DNA of 54,305 nt from Phycisphaerae bacterium (GTDB lineage Bacteria; Planctomycetota; Phycisphaerae; UBA1845; PWPN01), in the NCBI GenBank assembly GCA_012719955.1, contig JAAXZI010000251.1:1-54305 (forward strand). Direction: 5' to 3'. Below, piece by piece: positions 1 to 11,889 of the stretch; position 1 is the stretch's first letter; each line of letters starts with the position of its first letter. The notes beneath the pieces were generated by a model. The model saw only the letters and a list, made by a program, of their open reading frames with translations. It was not told where the DNA came from and did not search any database. The position numbers and the translations under genes are program-made.

Positions 1-420
1 CTGCAGCATCGTGGGGCCACCGTGATCAACACCCGCAAGGACGACCGCTTCCTGGAACTGGATGCCCGGGCGGCCTATGCCACGCGAAACCGAGCCGATC
101 TATTCGTTTCGATCCATGCGGACTCCGCGCCGCGCAAGACGGCCTCCGGGGCCACGGTTTACACCTGCCGGGGGGCGTCCGCCAATAGCGTGGCTGCCGC
201 CTGGTACATCCGGCGGGCCCTCACGCAGGCCGGTATTCCCTGCCGTACCGGCAAACCCAGCAACTTCCGTGTACTGGTGGCCCATCCCCGCCCGGCGGTC
301 CTGGTGGAATGCGGCTTTCTGACCAATGCGGGCGATGCGGCCCTGCTCAACACGCAGGCGCACCGCTCGAAAGTGGCGGCCGCCATTGCCCGCGGCATCG
401 CTGATTACCTGTGCCGGTAG
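1..420 (+). CDS. N-acetylmuramoyl-L-alanine amidase, C-terminal part (5' end outside window)
   Basis: The reading frame is open from base 1, so the gene begins upstream of the window. The visible 139 residues match the C-terminal half of the Amidase_3 fold, which cleaves the amide bond between N-acetylmuramate and L-alanine in peptidoglycan. SIHADSA supplies a zinc-ligand histidine and LVECGFLTN the catalytic glutamate; both are at the usual spacing for the family. The early part (HRGATVINTRKDD) matches the strand before the second zinc ligand. The next gene is convergent and also ends in an Amidase_3 domain. Domain identity is clear; signal peptide and any N-terminal modules cannot be seen. 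Confidence 0.88.
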   Translation: MQHRGATVINTRKDDRFLELDARAAYATRNRADLFVSIHADSAPRKTASGATVYTCRGASANSVAAAWYIRRALTQAGIPCRTGKPSNFRVLVAHPRPAVLVECGFLTNAGDAALLNTQAHRSKVAAAIARGIADYLCR

Positions 421-524
421 GCGGTTCATCGCGGCGGATGTCCCGACGAACCGCGAGACACGTCATCCCCGCTCCTGAGACCGCGGTTGCGCGACGGGGT
501 TTCGCTCGACGCGGCTGACGTTCA

Positions 525-3503
525 TCATTCCCGCACCTGGGCGATGAACTGCTCCAGGCCCTCGACAATGGCTTCCGCCTGACGCTGCTGATAGGCCGGG
601 TCGAGCATCCGGGCCTCGTCCGACGGGTTGGACATGAAGGCCTGCTCGACCAGGATGGCCGGCACGCGGGTGTTCTGGAGGGGGTAGTAGGAGAAATTTC
701 CCACCACGCCGAACTCCTTCCATCCCAGGCCCAGGAGTCTGCGATAGACCAGGTCGGCGGCCAGGTAACAGTGCTTGTCCAGGTAATAGGTACTGGTGCC
801 GGAGATGGTCAGGTATCCGCGCGCGTTGCCGGCGGCATTGGCATGCATGGCGATGAAGAAATGGGCGCCGGCAGCGTTGGCCTGATCAACCCGCTCCTGC
901 AGGGAGGGCGAGGAGTCGCCGGGGCGAACGAGCACGGTTTGGGCCCCTCGCGCCTCTAACGCCTTCCGAAGTTCCTCCACGGCCATGGCGTTGATGACCT
1001 TTTCCTTGGTGCCCATGTGCCCGACGGCCCCGTTATTAGTCCGCCCGCCGTGACCGGCCTCCAGGGCGAAGAGCAGCCCCTTGAGCGGCGAGGCCGGAGG
1101 GGCGGCGAATTGCGGCGGCCGGCGGATGAACAGGTTGAAGGTCTCGCCCTCGACCTCGGTCCAATAGCCCCAGATCTGTTTGCAATTCAACGGGATCGTG
1201 AGCCGCACGCGGTCGTCCTCGATCTGCTCGACGGTCACGGGGCCGGTGATGCGGGCGCCAGATTTGTGGCTGATCCAGGTGGCGGCGTGATGGGTGTTGA
1301 AGAAGTCCACGTAGAGGCGATTAGAGGGGCTGGTTTCGCTCCGCACGGCGAACACCACCTTTTCGCGCAGGCGGATGCTGACGCGATCGCATTCCTCGTT
1401 GCCGTCGATGTCGCAGGAGAGGAAGTAGTTGTGCGGTACGGGCGTTCCCTCGGGCAACAGGGAAACGTCGTCCCGGTCGATGAACCCGCTCAGCGATCGA
1501 CTCAGCCCAATCTTCAGGTTGCGGCCCTGGCGGCCGAGAACCTCGAACCGCGTGCCCTTGGGGATGCGTCCCAGGTAGGGGCCGCCGAGCCGGACGGTGT
1601 GCAGCCCATAGGTGATCGCGACGCCGTTTCTGGCGGCCTCGCCCACGCGCGGAACCGAGCGGTCCGTGGCTTCCACAGCGACGAGCTGGGATTCGGCGGC
1701 CGGTTGGGTGGCTGCCGGCTGTGCGGGAGTCGTCGGGGATTCCGCCCGCCGGACGATCAACAGCTCTTCCGAGAACACTCGCCCGGCGGTATCGGTCGCG
1801 GTGATGCGGATTTTATTCTCACCCGGAGAAAGAGGGACGTTGTCACGGGCAAAGGCCCCGGTGGAGAAGACTTCGACGGCCTTGTCGCCGACGCGGACCT
1901 GGCAGTCCGGCCAGGTTCGGCCCAGGATATGCACCACTTCGGCGGTGGTTTCATGCTTCTTGCCGGGGGCCATGACCGCCAGGAACGGAAGGTCGCGGAG
2001 CTGTTCGCTCCCGGAGACGGCCACTTCCACACGCGTGACCTGGCCGGCCTTGACCTCCACCGGCCCGGATTCAACCGCCGCCGCGCCCGGATATTCCACG
2101 CGCACCTTCACCTGGCCCGGCGGAACCTCCAGAAAAGCGAACCGTCCGTCTGCGCTGCTGGTCCACATTTGTCGGGGGCCGCCCCGGCGCGATCGTCGAT
2201 TGCCCGTCGAGGATGAGGCATCCTGTCCGGCTTCTTGAGCGTTCGCTTCTCTGATCGGCGTCCATGACACCCAGGCATCCACCAGAGGCGTGCCGGCCTC
2301 GGTGGTCACCGTGCCGAGAATGCAGCCCGTGGTCGGTTCGACCACGCGTTTGGGCTTGGGCACCGGCGCGGGTGTGGGGTAGAGCGTCTCTTTGAGCCGG
2401 GCGAGCACGCCGCGTCGCTGAGCGCGGCCAGCCGTAAACAAGACCGTTCCGGCAGCCCCGGCCTCGCGGCTGACCTGCACTTGACGGGTGTTTTCGTCGG
2501 CCGAGAACACGCTCTGCCCTCCGACCACGTGTTCGCCGCCGACGCCGCGAATGAAGTCTTTGAGCAGTTCGTCATAGTTGGGCTTGGGATCGGGGATGTT
2601 CCAGTAGATCATCGGCATGAGCAGATCCATCGCCCCCAGCCGGCACCAGTTCCAGGTGTCCTGGTAATAGTCGTGATATCCGCTGCTGAAATCGCCATAT
2701 TCGGGGAGATTGTGGCGGTCATAAATGCCCCAGGCGGAGCAGGAAAGGACGCAGGCCGGCCGGACTTCGCGGATCTCGGCGGCCAGGTCGTTAATGAATT
2801 TGTCGAGCTGCTCGCGATGCCAGTCGGCGCGGTCTCGCAGCGTGGGGTTGCCCCGGCCGTAGAAGCGCCGATCGCTGATCGGGTTGTAAACGTACTCGGG
2901 GCCGGGATAGCGCACGCGATCCAGGTGGATGCCGTCTACCTCGTATCTGCGGACCACGTCCAGGATGACCTTGCGCAGGTAGGCTTGCACGCCGGGTACC
3001 GAGGGGGACAGGTAGTAGTACTCCTCGCGTGAGGGACGTCCCTGGGCGTCCATACAGACCCACGGTTCGGCGCTGCCTGGCCCGTGGGTGTGCCACAGGT
3101 GGTTGGGAGCGGCCGGCGGGTTCCGGAAGCGCATGGAGCGCAGGGGCATGGCGTTGATGTAGGCGTGGAACTGGATGCCGCGCTTGTGCGCTTCGGCGAT
3201 GGCCAAGGCTGCCGGATCAAAGCCGGGGTCCTTGCCGCCCAGCAGTTCCGACCAGGGCTCCAGCTCGCTGGGGTACAGAGTCTCGGCCTCGCCCCGGATC
3301 TGGAATACGACGGCGTTCATGTTGGCCGCGGAGAGGATCTCAAAGGCCTCGAGGATCTTGGCCCGGCACCGTTCGGGGTCCTGGTCGGTCCAGTCGAAGC
3401 GGGTCACCCACGCGGCGCGAAATTCAGGCGCGTTCTCGGCGACGACGGGCCCGGCAGAGAGGGACATTAGTACGATACCGGCGCAAACCAGGCGACGCAT
3501 CAT
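525..3503 (-). CDS. Secreted GHL10-family hydrolase fused to a C-terminal Amidase_3 domain
   Basis: A 992-residue exported protein. Residues 1-22 form a Sec signal peptide (cleavage near VVA/EN). Roughly 27-370 is a GHL10 (DUF187) TIM-barrel domain, with DGIHLDRVRYPG as a typical motif. Next come a carboxypeptidase-regulatory-like beta sandwich (about 395-490), an Ig-like segment, an SH3-like segment (about 625-690) and an AMIN-like segment. Residues 807-992 are Amidase_3 with zinc ligands H818, E834 and H887 and catalytic E953. The start ATG-ATG has GGGAG just upstream. The order suggests one protein acting on both glycan and peptide bonds of the cell wall; that substrate is inferred. Domain calls at the two ends are strong, those in the middle weaker. 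Confidence 0.85.
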   Translation of the reverse strand: MMRRLVCAGIVLMSLSAGPVVAENAPEFRAAWVTRFDWTDQDPERCRAKILEAFEILSAANMNAVVFQIRGEAETLYPSELEPWSELLGGKDPGFDPAALAIAEAHKRGIQFHAYINAMPLRSMRFRNPPAAPNHLWHTHGPGSAEPWVCMDAQGRPSREEYYYLSPSVPGVQAYLRKVILDVVRRYEVDGIHLDRVRYPGPEYVYNPISDRRFYGRGNPTLRDRADWHREQLDKFINDLAAEIREVRPACVLSCSAWGIYDRHNLPEYGDFSSGYHDYYQDTWNWCRLGAMDLLMPMIYWNIPDPKPNYDELLKDFIRGVGGEHVVGGQSVFSADENTRQVQVSREAGAAGTVLFTAGRAQRRGVLARLKETLYPTPAPVPKPKRVVEPTTGCILGTVTTEAGTPLVDAWVSWTPIREANAQEAGQDASSSTGNRRSRRGGPRQMWTSSADGRFAFLEVPPGQVKVRVEYPGAAAVESGPVEVKAGQVTRVEVAVSGSEQLRDLPFLAVMAPGKKHETTAEVVHILGRTWPDCQVRVGDKAVEVFSTGAFARDNVPLSPGENKIRITATDTAGRVFSEELLIVRRAESPTTPAQPAATQPAAESQLVAVEATDRSVPRVGEAARNGVAITYGLHTVRLGGPYLGRIPKGTRFEVLGRQGRNLKIGLSRSLSGFIDRDDVSLLPEGTPVPHNYFLSCDIDGNEECDRVSIRLREKVVFAVRSETSPSNRLYVDFFNTHHAATWISHKSGARITGPVTVEQIEDDRVRLTIPLNCKQIWGYWTEVEGETFNLFIRRPPQFAAPPASPLKGLLFALEAGHGGRTNNGAVGHMGTKEKVINAMAVEELRKALEARGAQTVLVRPGDSSPSLQERVDQANAAGAHFFIAMHANAAGNARGYLTISGTSTYYLDKHCYLAADLVYRRLLGLGWKEFGVVGNFSYYPLQNTRVPAILVEQAFMSNPSDEARMLDPAYQQRQAEAIVEGLEQFIAQVRE

Positions 3504-3816
3504 AAGTCTCCCATCGAGTAGAGGACGTGACGACTGCGTCCGGGCAGGAGGCGCAAGGCTTCAGCCCGAGACCTGCCGGTTTCATACGCGATTGCCCGAT
3601 GTGTTGCAAGTCGGCTCGACTTGATCCTTGCCGGTTCTTGTGAGGGATACGCCGACTCTGGCCGGCACGATCAAAATGGCAGGCATCGATTTTGGTCGGT
3701 CATTCCGCTTGCTGGCCAGTGGGCAAGGCCGCACGATGCGCGCCAGATGGCGGAGCATGTCCGGCGGGTTTCTGTCGCTGGTGGGCGAGAAGAGGCCCGG
3801 TGTGTCGATGCGGTCC
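3504..3816. other. Intergenic gap of about 310 bases
   Basis: Between the start of the GHL10-amidase gene and the end of the HAAS-region gene, both on the minus strand. I see no convincing gene, RNA or repeat. It should contain the promoter of the GHL10 gene, but no clear -35/-10 pair stands out. Confidence 0.4.
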
Positions 3817-4857
3817 TTACGGTCTCGCTGGCTGCGTGGCCGGAGCGGTCGCCGGGGGACTTCCGGCGCGCTGGTACCATCCGGTGGACTCCCGCTTCCA
3901 TTTGCTCAGATCATCCACTGGGATCATCAGGTCGAAGCGTTGGCCGGGTTTGATCTCGACAGGAAAGGCATTCTTTCGTGCATAGACGGAGTGGCGTTCG
4001 AGATCGGGGACGTCGGCCTCGCGCTCAATCAGCGGGAGCCTGACGTCCACGGAGTACTTCCCACTGAACAGCAGCACGTCGCATTCACTCTGTGAGGGGA
4101 GCGTGACCTGCTGGGCGCCTTCCAGGCTCCTGCCACTCTCCTTGGGCGTCCTCCAGATGATTTTAGCAGCGCCTACGGCCTCTCGGTCGGAGAGCGCCAG
4201 GCTGTCGAGGCCGGTGAACGTGCAGCGTAGCGTGCCCAACAGTGAGAGGTCGCATTCATAGCGGGTCTCGCCGGAGGCTACGCGGAAGACTCTGATGGGA
4301 TCGCAGACGGGATCGGCCAACGGCCAATGGAGTATGGCCGGGATGCCGTCCGTGGTGTGCCAGGGGATGGCGATCGTCCAGCCGGGGCCGCGCACCTGCC
4401 TGACCGGCCAGAATCGAGGCGTATCGGGCGACAGTTCGAAGAGATCTACGCCGGCCAGCCGCTGCGCGTAGCCCCGTCGAGCGAAAGTGACAAACTGCCC
4501 CTCGTCGTTTGTTCTTACTACTTCTCTCTGCACGAAACAGGAATTTTGGTCTGGACCTTCCTTGGCAAGGAGGAGGAATTCAACCCGAGTGTTGGCCAGA
4601 GGACGTTCGCGCGAACCGGTGTGAATGGTGCCGACGATACGATCCTCCTGGGGGAGGGCAAAGGGAATGACGATCCGACCCGATTCAGAGGGGACGTTGA
4701 TTTCCCCGATCCGGGTTCCGGCAACAGTGGGCCGGTATCCACCAGGCTGCCGCAGAGTCGAGGCCGATGAGTAGTACGCCAGACCCGGCAGCCCGAGATA
4801 CACCTTTGCCGGTCCGGGAATCAAACCTTTCACGCGGGTCCACGCACCGAAACGCAC
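3817..4857 (-). CDS. Downstream part of a frameshifted HAAS-domain membrane protein gene
   Basis: An open frame of 346 codons starting at a GTG that overlaps the end of the preceding frame. It has no signal peptide, membrane segment or recognisable N-terminus and consists of beta-rich, carboxypeptidase-regulatory-like sequence (for example DRIVGTIHTGSRERPLANTR) with a Pro/Thr-rich tail. The frame remains open upstream of the GTG and reads sensibly (PNVSGARVRYTYPVRFGAW), so it is most likely the second half of the gene starting at 5765. One extra T in the T-run (AAAA at 4905-4908 on the plus strand) would join both halves. Exact function unknown. Confidence 0.6.
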   Translation of the reverse strand: MRFGAWTRVKGLIPGPAKVYLGLPGLAYYSSASTLRQPGGYRPTVAGTRIGEINVPSESGRIVIPFALPQEDRIVGTIHTGSRERPLANTRVEFLLLAKEGPDQNSCFVQREVVRTNDEGQFVTFARRGYAQRLAGVDLFELSPDTPRFWPVRQVRGPGWTIAIPWHTTDGIPAILHWPLADPVCDPIRVFRVASGETRYECDLSLLGTLRCTFTGLDSLALSDREAVGAAKIIWRTPKESGRSLEGAQQVTLPSQSECDVLLFSGKYSVDVRLPLIEREADVPDLERHSVYARKNAFPVEIKPGQRFDLMIPVDDLSKWKRESTGWYQRAGSPPATAPATQPARP

Positions 4858-5765
4858 AGGGTAGGTGTATCTGACCCGTGCGCCGCTGACATTGGGAGGA
4901 GAGGAAAACTCGGGTCGGGATCGGTTTCGAATGTAATCCAGGCAGGAGCCTCAACCTCGCGGTCCCAACTAAGTTCCGGTGGGACATCGATGCGGATTTC
5001 CTGAGTCATGCGTGAGTCGAGAACCAGGTGCAGCTCGGCATCCTCGCCATGTTTCGAAAGCCACACGGATCCGCTGACTTGGATAGGTGTGAAGCTCTGT
5101 TGCTCTTCGGGCTGTATGGGCCTGGTGCTGATCGTGTAGAGTCCCAGTGGAAGTGGTTCGGTGGTAACCCACCCGTCTGGGCCGGTGTGTAATTGGCGTG
5201 GAAAATAGACGCTCGACGGTACCTGCGAACCGGACGGAGGCTCGGCGGATATGGTGATCGCCTGGCCGGCTATGGGTTTGCGGTCGGGAAACGTGCAGCA
5301 GAAAACCTTGATGCGCGCTTGCTTCTCCGCCGGTGGAAGAGCGGGAACCAAGGCTGGTTCGCTCTTGGGCAGGGTTGCCGCCCGTTGGGCCTCGACCAGC
5401 GAGGCGAGATTCTTGTTCATCTCCGCGAATTGCCGTGCCGTCTCACGATTGGCGGACCAGGACAGGTGAGCGGTCAGGCTCATGGCCAGGACAACGACGG
5501 CCAGGACGGCGATCATGATGCGCTGGAACACGATTTGGTCTCCCAGGTGGATGTGGCGGAGTTCGCGGGCGACTTGTTGCGGGTCGCCAAAGGCCCTGAT
5601 GGCGGCGGTTTGGGCGGCGGCGGGGTCTGCTTCGGCATGACTCTCGGCATGGCAGGCGAGGTGGTCGGCGATCTCGTCGGCGATGTCCTGTTGAAGACCG
5701 GCCGGTCCGCGAACGGCTGCGGAGGTGTGCTCGGCGAACAAGCGGGTCTGCGGGAAGTCAGCCAT
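4830..5765 (-). CDS. HAAS signalling-domain membrane protein, upstream part of a frameshifted gene
   Basis: The N-terminal ~70 residues form the helical HAAS-type domain (DIADEIADHLACHAE, AFGDPQQVARELR), followed by a single membrane segment (IMIAVLAVVVLAMSLTAHL) and an extracytoplasmic beta-rich region. HAAS proteins are typically encoded next to a PadR repressor, as here; the PadR gene ends 40 bases upstream. I chose ATG at 5765, preceded by GAGGG, over the GTG at 5789. The frame runs out at 4830 with an unlikely tail (AAHGSDTPTLCVSVRGPA). The likely cause is a lost base at 4905-4908. Read as one gene the product would be about 655 residues. Confidence 0.65.
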   Translation of the reverse strand: MADFPQTRLFAEHTSAAVRGPAGLQQDIADEIADHLACHAESHAEADPAAAQTAAIRAFGDPQQVARELRHIHLGDQIVFQRIMIAVLAVVVLAMSLTAHLSWSANRETARQFAEMNKNLASLVEAQRAATLPKSEPALVPALPPAEKQARIKVFCCTFPDRKPIAGQAITISAEPPSGSQVPSSVYFPRQLHTGPDGWVTTEPLPLGLYTISTRPIQPEEQQSFTPIQVSGSVWLSKHGEDAELHLVLDSRMTQEIRIDVPPELSWDREVEAPAWITFETDPDPSFPLLPMSAAHGSDTPTLCVSVRGPA

Positions 5766-5804
5766 GATGCGCCCTCGACTATCCGCCACTCCGTGGCGAG
5801 TTCC

Positions 5805-6149
5805 TCACATCGCCGGCAGGGCACTGGGGGCCAGGACCTGCTGGATAGCCGTTGCGAAGGCCTGCCACTGCTCGCGTTTCTCCGCCAGCACGCGCCGGCC
5901 GGCGTCGGTGATCTGGTAGTACTTGCGCCGCCGGCCGGTGTCGGCCTGCTCCCAATACGCTTTCAGCAATCCCTCCTGCTCCAGCCGGTGCAGCGCCGGA
6001 TAGAGGCTTCCCTCGCGCAAGTTGAAGTAGCCGCTGGTCTTAGCATTGACGGTCTTGCAAATCTGGTAGCCGTACATCGGTGCGCGAGAGATGGTCTCAA
6101 GCAGGATGGTGTTGAGCGTTCCACGAACCAGATCGGGGTCGGTGTTCAT
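5805..6149 (-). CDS. PadR-family transcriptional regulator
   Basis: A 114-residue winged-helix repressor. The N-terminus (GTLNTILLETISRAPMYGYQI) and the wing motif (REGSLYPALHRLEQEGLL, RRRKYYQITDAGRRVL) are diagnostic of PadR, and the length is normal for the short PadR class. It heads the two-gene minus-strand unit with the HAAS protein, the common arrangement for PadR/HAAS pairs that respond to membrane or envelope stimuli. A near-consensus sigma-70 promoter at 6220-6248 carries an ACAT/ATGT inverted repeat, which suggests autoregulation. Confidence 0.92.
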   Translation of the reverse strand: MNTDPDLVRGTLNTILLETISRAPMYGYQICKTVNAKTSGYFNLREGSLYPALHRLEQEGLLKAYWEQADTGRRRKYYQITDAGRRVLAEKREQWQAFATAIQQVLAPSALPAM

Positions 6150-6219
6150 TGCGAAATCCTCGCAGACGAGGGGCCAAGGCCGGCTCGTTGAGTCAAGACT
6201 TACCTAGGCAGCCGAGGTG

Positions 6220-6248
6220 AGTATACATCGGCTATCTTGGTATGTCAA
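6220..6248 (-). promoter_or_regulatory. Sigma-70 promoter of padR with overlapping PadR-type operator
   Basis: On the minus strand TTGACA (6243-6248) and TATACT (6220-6225) are separated by exactly 17 bases. ACAT (6225-6228) and ATGT (6242-6245) form an inverted repeat across the spacer, resembling PadR operators. Transcription should start near 6213, giving a leader of about 65 bases before the padR ATG. Confidence 0.75.
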
Positions 6249-6391
6249 ACAAGTTCTACCGGCTGGCCGAAAACGGGTTGCAACGCAGTTTTACCGGCTG
6301 GCTTGGATGCCGAGACAATCATTTACCGCGTGGAGAGCATCGCACCATATCGCTTATTACTGCGCACTTGAGGCGGGGTGTAAGGCGTTCT

Positions 6392-6407
6392 ACAGGAACG
6401 GTCCTGT
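6392..6407. repeat. Inverted repeat ACAGGA-N4-TCCTGT upstream of groEL1
   Basis: A perfect 6-base inverted repeat about 260 bases above the sigma-54-like promoter at 6660. The half-site recurs at 6525-6545, which makes an activator-binding role possible. No protein is assigned to it. Confidence 0.45.
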
Positions 6408-6524
6408 TTTCCTGCGGGGCCCCGGTTCGGGCGCGGAAATCCTCGACCAGATGTTGGCGCGCCCCTGAGTCTTCTCTGCTCGTCGTAACCGCTGCGTACG
6501 CGGCAGTCCAGCCTGGTCAGGCCC

Positions 6525-6545
6525 TCCTGTCAGTATGGCACAGGA
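6525..6545. repeat. Inverted repeat TCCTGT-N9-ACAGGA upstream of groEL1
   Basis: Same half-sites as at 6392-6407 but in the opposite order, about 120 bases above the sigma-54-like promoter. The spacing is in the range seen for enhancer-binding protein sites. The rest of the 622-base gap between padR and groEL1 holds no gene I can support. Confidence 0.45.
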
Positions 6546-6659
6546 ACGCACGGTTCTGCCGGGGTGGCATCTGCCGGGAGCCGTGGGGGACCTTCCTGGT
6601 AGGTCGTAAGTGGCCTGGTTACAATATCTTAGGCCTGTCCCAGTCTGCTTATGGGCCTT

Positions 6660-6675
6660 TGGCACTCCGCTTGCA
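6660..6675 (+). promoter_or_regulatory. Sigma-54-type (-24/-12) promoter of the groEL1 operon
   Basis: TGGCAC (6660-6665), five bases, then TTGCA (6671-6675): an exact match to the RpoN consensus with the invariant GG and GC at the correct spacing. A start near 6686 would leave a leader of about 85 bases before the groEL1 ATG at 6772, which has AAGGAGA upstream. It is correctly oriented and the only promoter-like match I found in this gap. Confidence 0.6.
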
Positions 6676-6768
6676 GACAGATGCCGCGTCAGGAGGATTC
6701 CCTGTCAGAAATGCAGAAAGGCGACGGGGCCTGTCGGCCGGTCGTTTAGAGGTGCAAGGAGATCTTAA

Positions 6769-8415
<1,647 letters not shown>

Positions 8416-8420
8416 GAGCC

Positions 8421-8484
8421 GCAGCGGCCGGACTCCGTACCGGCCGTTGATCAGTGAACGGCCGGTACGGAGCCCGGCCGCTAC
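8421..8484. repeat. Long GC-rich palindrome between groEL1 and groES
   Basis: Two 28-base arms (8421-8448 and 8457-8484) are inverted copies of one another with two mismatches, separated by GATCAGTG. The core is CTCCGTACCGGCCGTT. The same 28-base unit recurs twice as a direct repeat at 42606-42633 and 42655-42682. A transcript would form a very stable hairpin; there is no T-run, so attenuation, processing or a dispersed repeat element are all possible. Confidence 0.85.
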
Positions 8485-8530
8485 ATGGAATTTGACGAGA
8501 CTTAGATAAGCGTGAGAGGAGATACTCGCG

Positions 8531-8830
8531 ATGGCGAAGCTGAATTTGAGACCGTTGGATGATCGTGTGGTGGTCAAGCAGGGCGAGGCTGAGGAGCGCA
8601 CCGCGGGCGGCATCGTGCTGCCGGATACGGCCAAGGAGAAGCCGCAGCGCGGCACCGTGGTGGCGGCGGGCCCGGGCAAGCTGCTGGACAGCGGCAATCG
8701 CGGCGCCTTGAGCGTCAAGGTCGGCGACGAGGTGTTCTACGCCAAGTACGCCGGTTCGGATGTGGAAGTGGACGGCGAGAAGTACGTGATCCTCCGGGAG
8801 AGCGACGTTCTGGCGGTGATTGAGAAGTAA
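8531..8830 (+). CDS. groES: Co-chaperonin GroES
   Basis: A 99-residue GroES, the heptameric lid that binds GroEL through its mobile loop. LRPLDDRVVVK at the N-terminus, the mobile loop with GGIVLPDTAKEKP, and YVILRESDVLAVIE at the C-terminus are all typical. Length is normal. Its position between two groEL genes means it could serve both chaperonins. AGAGGAGATACTCGCG before the ATG provides a Shine-Dalgarno site. Confidence 0.97.
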   Translation: MAKLNLRPLDDRVVVKQGEAEERTAGGIVLPDTAKEKPQRGTVVAAGPGKLLDSGNRGALSVKVGDEVFYAKYAGSDVEVDGEKYVILRESDVLAVIEK

Positions 8831-8857
8831 GAGGCAGCAGCGGGCGCGGGGATCATA

Positions 8858-10583
<1,726 letters not shown>

Positions 10584-10603
10584 TCGGGCCTACAATTGAG
10601 TCA

Positions 10604-10698
10604 AACCGCAGAGACGCAAAGACGCGGAGCGGGAGATCTGAAATCTGAGCTTTCAGGTTCAAGATTTCAACTCTCTGCGTCTGGGCGTCTCTGCGGTT
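10604..10698. repeat. Composite inverted repeat downstream of groEL2
   Basis: Perfect 14-base arms AACCGCAGAGACGC (10604-10617) and GCGTCTCTGCGGTT (10685-10698), with an interior of ATCTGAAATCTGA and related words. It resembles the element at 8858-8934. It fills most of the space between groEL2 and dnaJ. Confidence 0.85.
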
Positions 10699-10731
10699 CA
10701 ATGAGACGAGCGCCGCACACAGCTATGTGAG

Positions 10732-11889
10732 ATGCCGGTGGCTGGAAAACGCGATTACTACGAAGTGCTGGGGGTGAAACGGGAAGCAGGTGCCGATGAG
10801 ATCCGAAAGGCTTATCGGCAGGCGGCGCTGAAATATCACCCCGACCGCAACCCCGGCAACCCCGAGGCCGAGGCCCGCTTCAAGGAGGCGGCCGAGGCTT
10901 ACGAGGTCCTTTCTGATCCTGAAAAGCGGCAGCGCTATGATCGGTATGGCCATCGTGGCGTGCAGGGCGTCGGCGTACATGACTTCTCGGGGATGAACGT
11001 CCAGGACATCTTTTCGATGTTCGACGACATCTTCGGGGGAGGCATGTTCGGGGGGCGTCGTGGCCGGGACGGCGTGGACCTGGAAATGGAAATCGAGGTC
11101 ACGCTCGAACAGGTGGCCACCGGCGTTGAGAAGACCATCGAGTTCGACCGGCAGGACTACTGCGAGACCTGCTCCGGCTCAGGCAGCGAGCCGGGTTCCA
11201 AGCGGCGCAACTGTCCCACCTGCGGGGGTTACGGGCAGGTGGAGCAGACCACGGGGCTGGGCGCCTTTTTCGGGCGGGTGGTGACCGCATGTCCCTCCTG
11301 CCGGGGCAAGGGTACCCTGATCGTCTCACCCTGCAAGAAGTGTCGCGGGACCGGGCGGCAGACCAAGCATCGCGTGCTGACCATCCGGATTCCGCCGGGC
11401 ATCAACGATGGCCAGGGGGTTCGCGCCGCCGGCGAGGGCGAGCCCAGCGAGAACGGGGGTGCCCGGGGCGACCTGCACGTGTACGTGCGGGTGAAGCCTC
11501 ATCCGTTCCTTGAGCGTCATGGGCAGGACCTGGTCTGCCGCGTGCCGATCAGCTTCACCCAGGCGGCGCTGGGGGCCAAGATCGAGGTGCCGTCCCTGAC
11601 GGGCAAGGTGGAGATGACCATCCCCCCCGGGACGCAGCATGGGCAAATGTTCCGACTGGCCGGCCAAGGGCTTCCGTCGTTGCGGTCGCGCAATCGCGGC
11701 GATGAGATCGTCCAGGTCTGGGTGGAGGTGCCTCGAAAGCTGAGTGCGCGGCAGGAAGAGTTGCTGCGGGAGTACGCGAAGACCGAGGACAAATCCGTCC
11801 TGCCGGAGTCCAAGGGCTTCTTCGAAAGACTGGCCCAGTTCTTCTCCGGCTCAGGGCAGGACGGTGGATCGAAGGATGAGCGATCATGA
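10732..11889 (+). CDS. dnaJ: Chaperone protein DnaJ
   Basis: A 385-residue full-length (type I) DnaJ that delivers clients to DnaK and stimulates its ATPase. The J-domain carries HPD (KYHPDRNP) near residue 35, followed by a Gly/Phe-rich linker, then four zinc-binding repeats ([32 protein letters not shown]) around residues 140-215, and the C-terminal substrate-binding domains. The stop overlaps the grpE start (ATGA), so the two are translationally coupled. dnaK itself is not in this window. No strong ribosome-binding site precedes the chosen ATG. Confidence 0.96.
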   Translation: MPVAGKRDYYEVLGVKREAGADEIRKAYRQAALKYHPDRNPGNPEAEARFKEAAEAYEVLSDPEKRQRYDRYGHRGVQGVGVHDFSGMNVQDIFSMFDDIFGGGMFGGRRGRDGVDLEMEIEVTLEQVATGVEKTIEFDRQDYCETCSGSGSEPGSKRRNCPTCGGYGQVEQTTGLGAFFGRVVTACPSCRGKGTLIVSPCKKCRGTGRQTKHRVLTIRIPPGINDGQGVRAAGEGEPSENGGARGDLHVYVRVKPHPFLERHGQDLVCRVPISFTQAALGAKIEVPSLTGKVEMTIPPGTQHGQMFRLAGQGLPSLRSRNRGDEIVQVWVEVPRKLSARQEELLREYAKTEDKSVLPESKGFFERLAQFFSGSGQDGGSKDERS

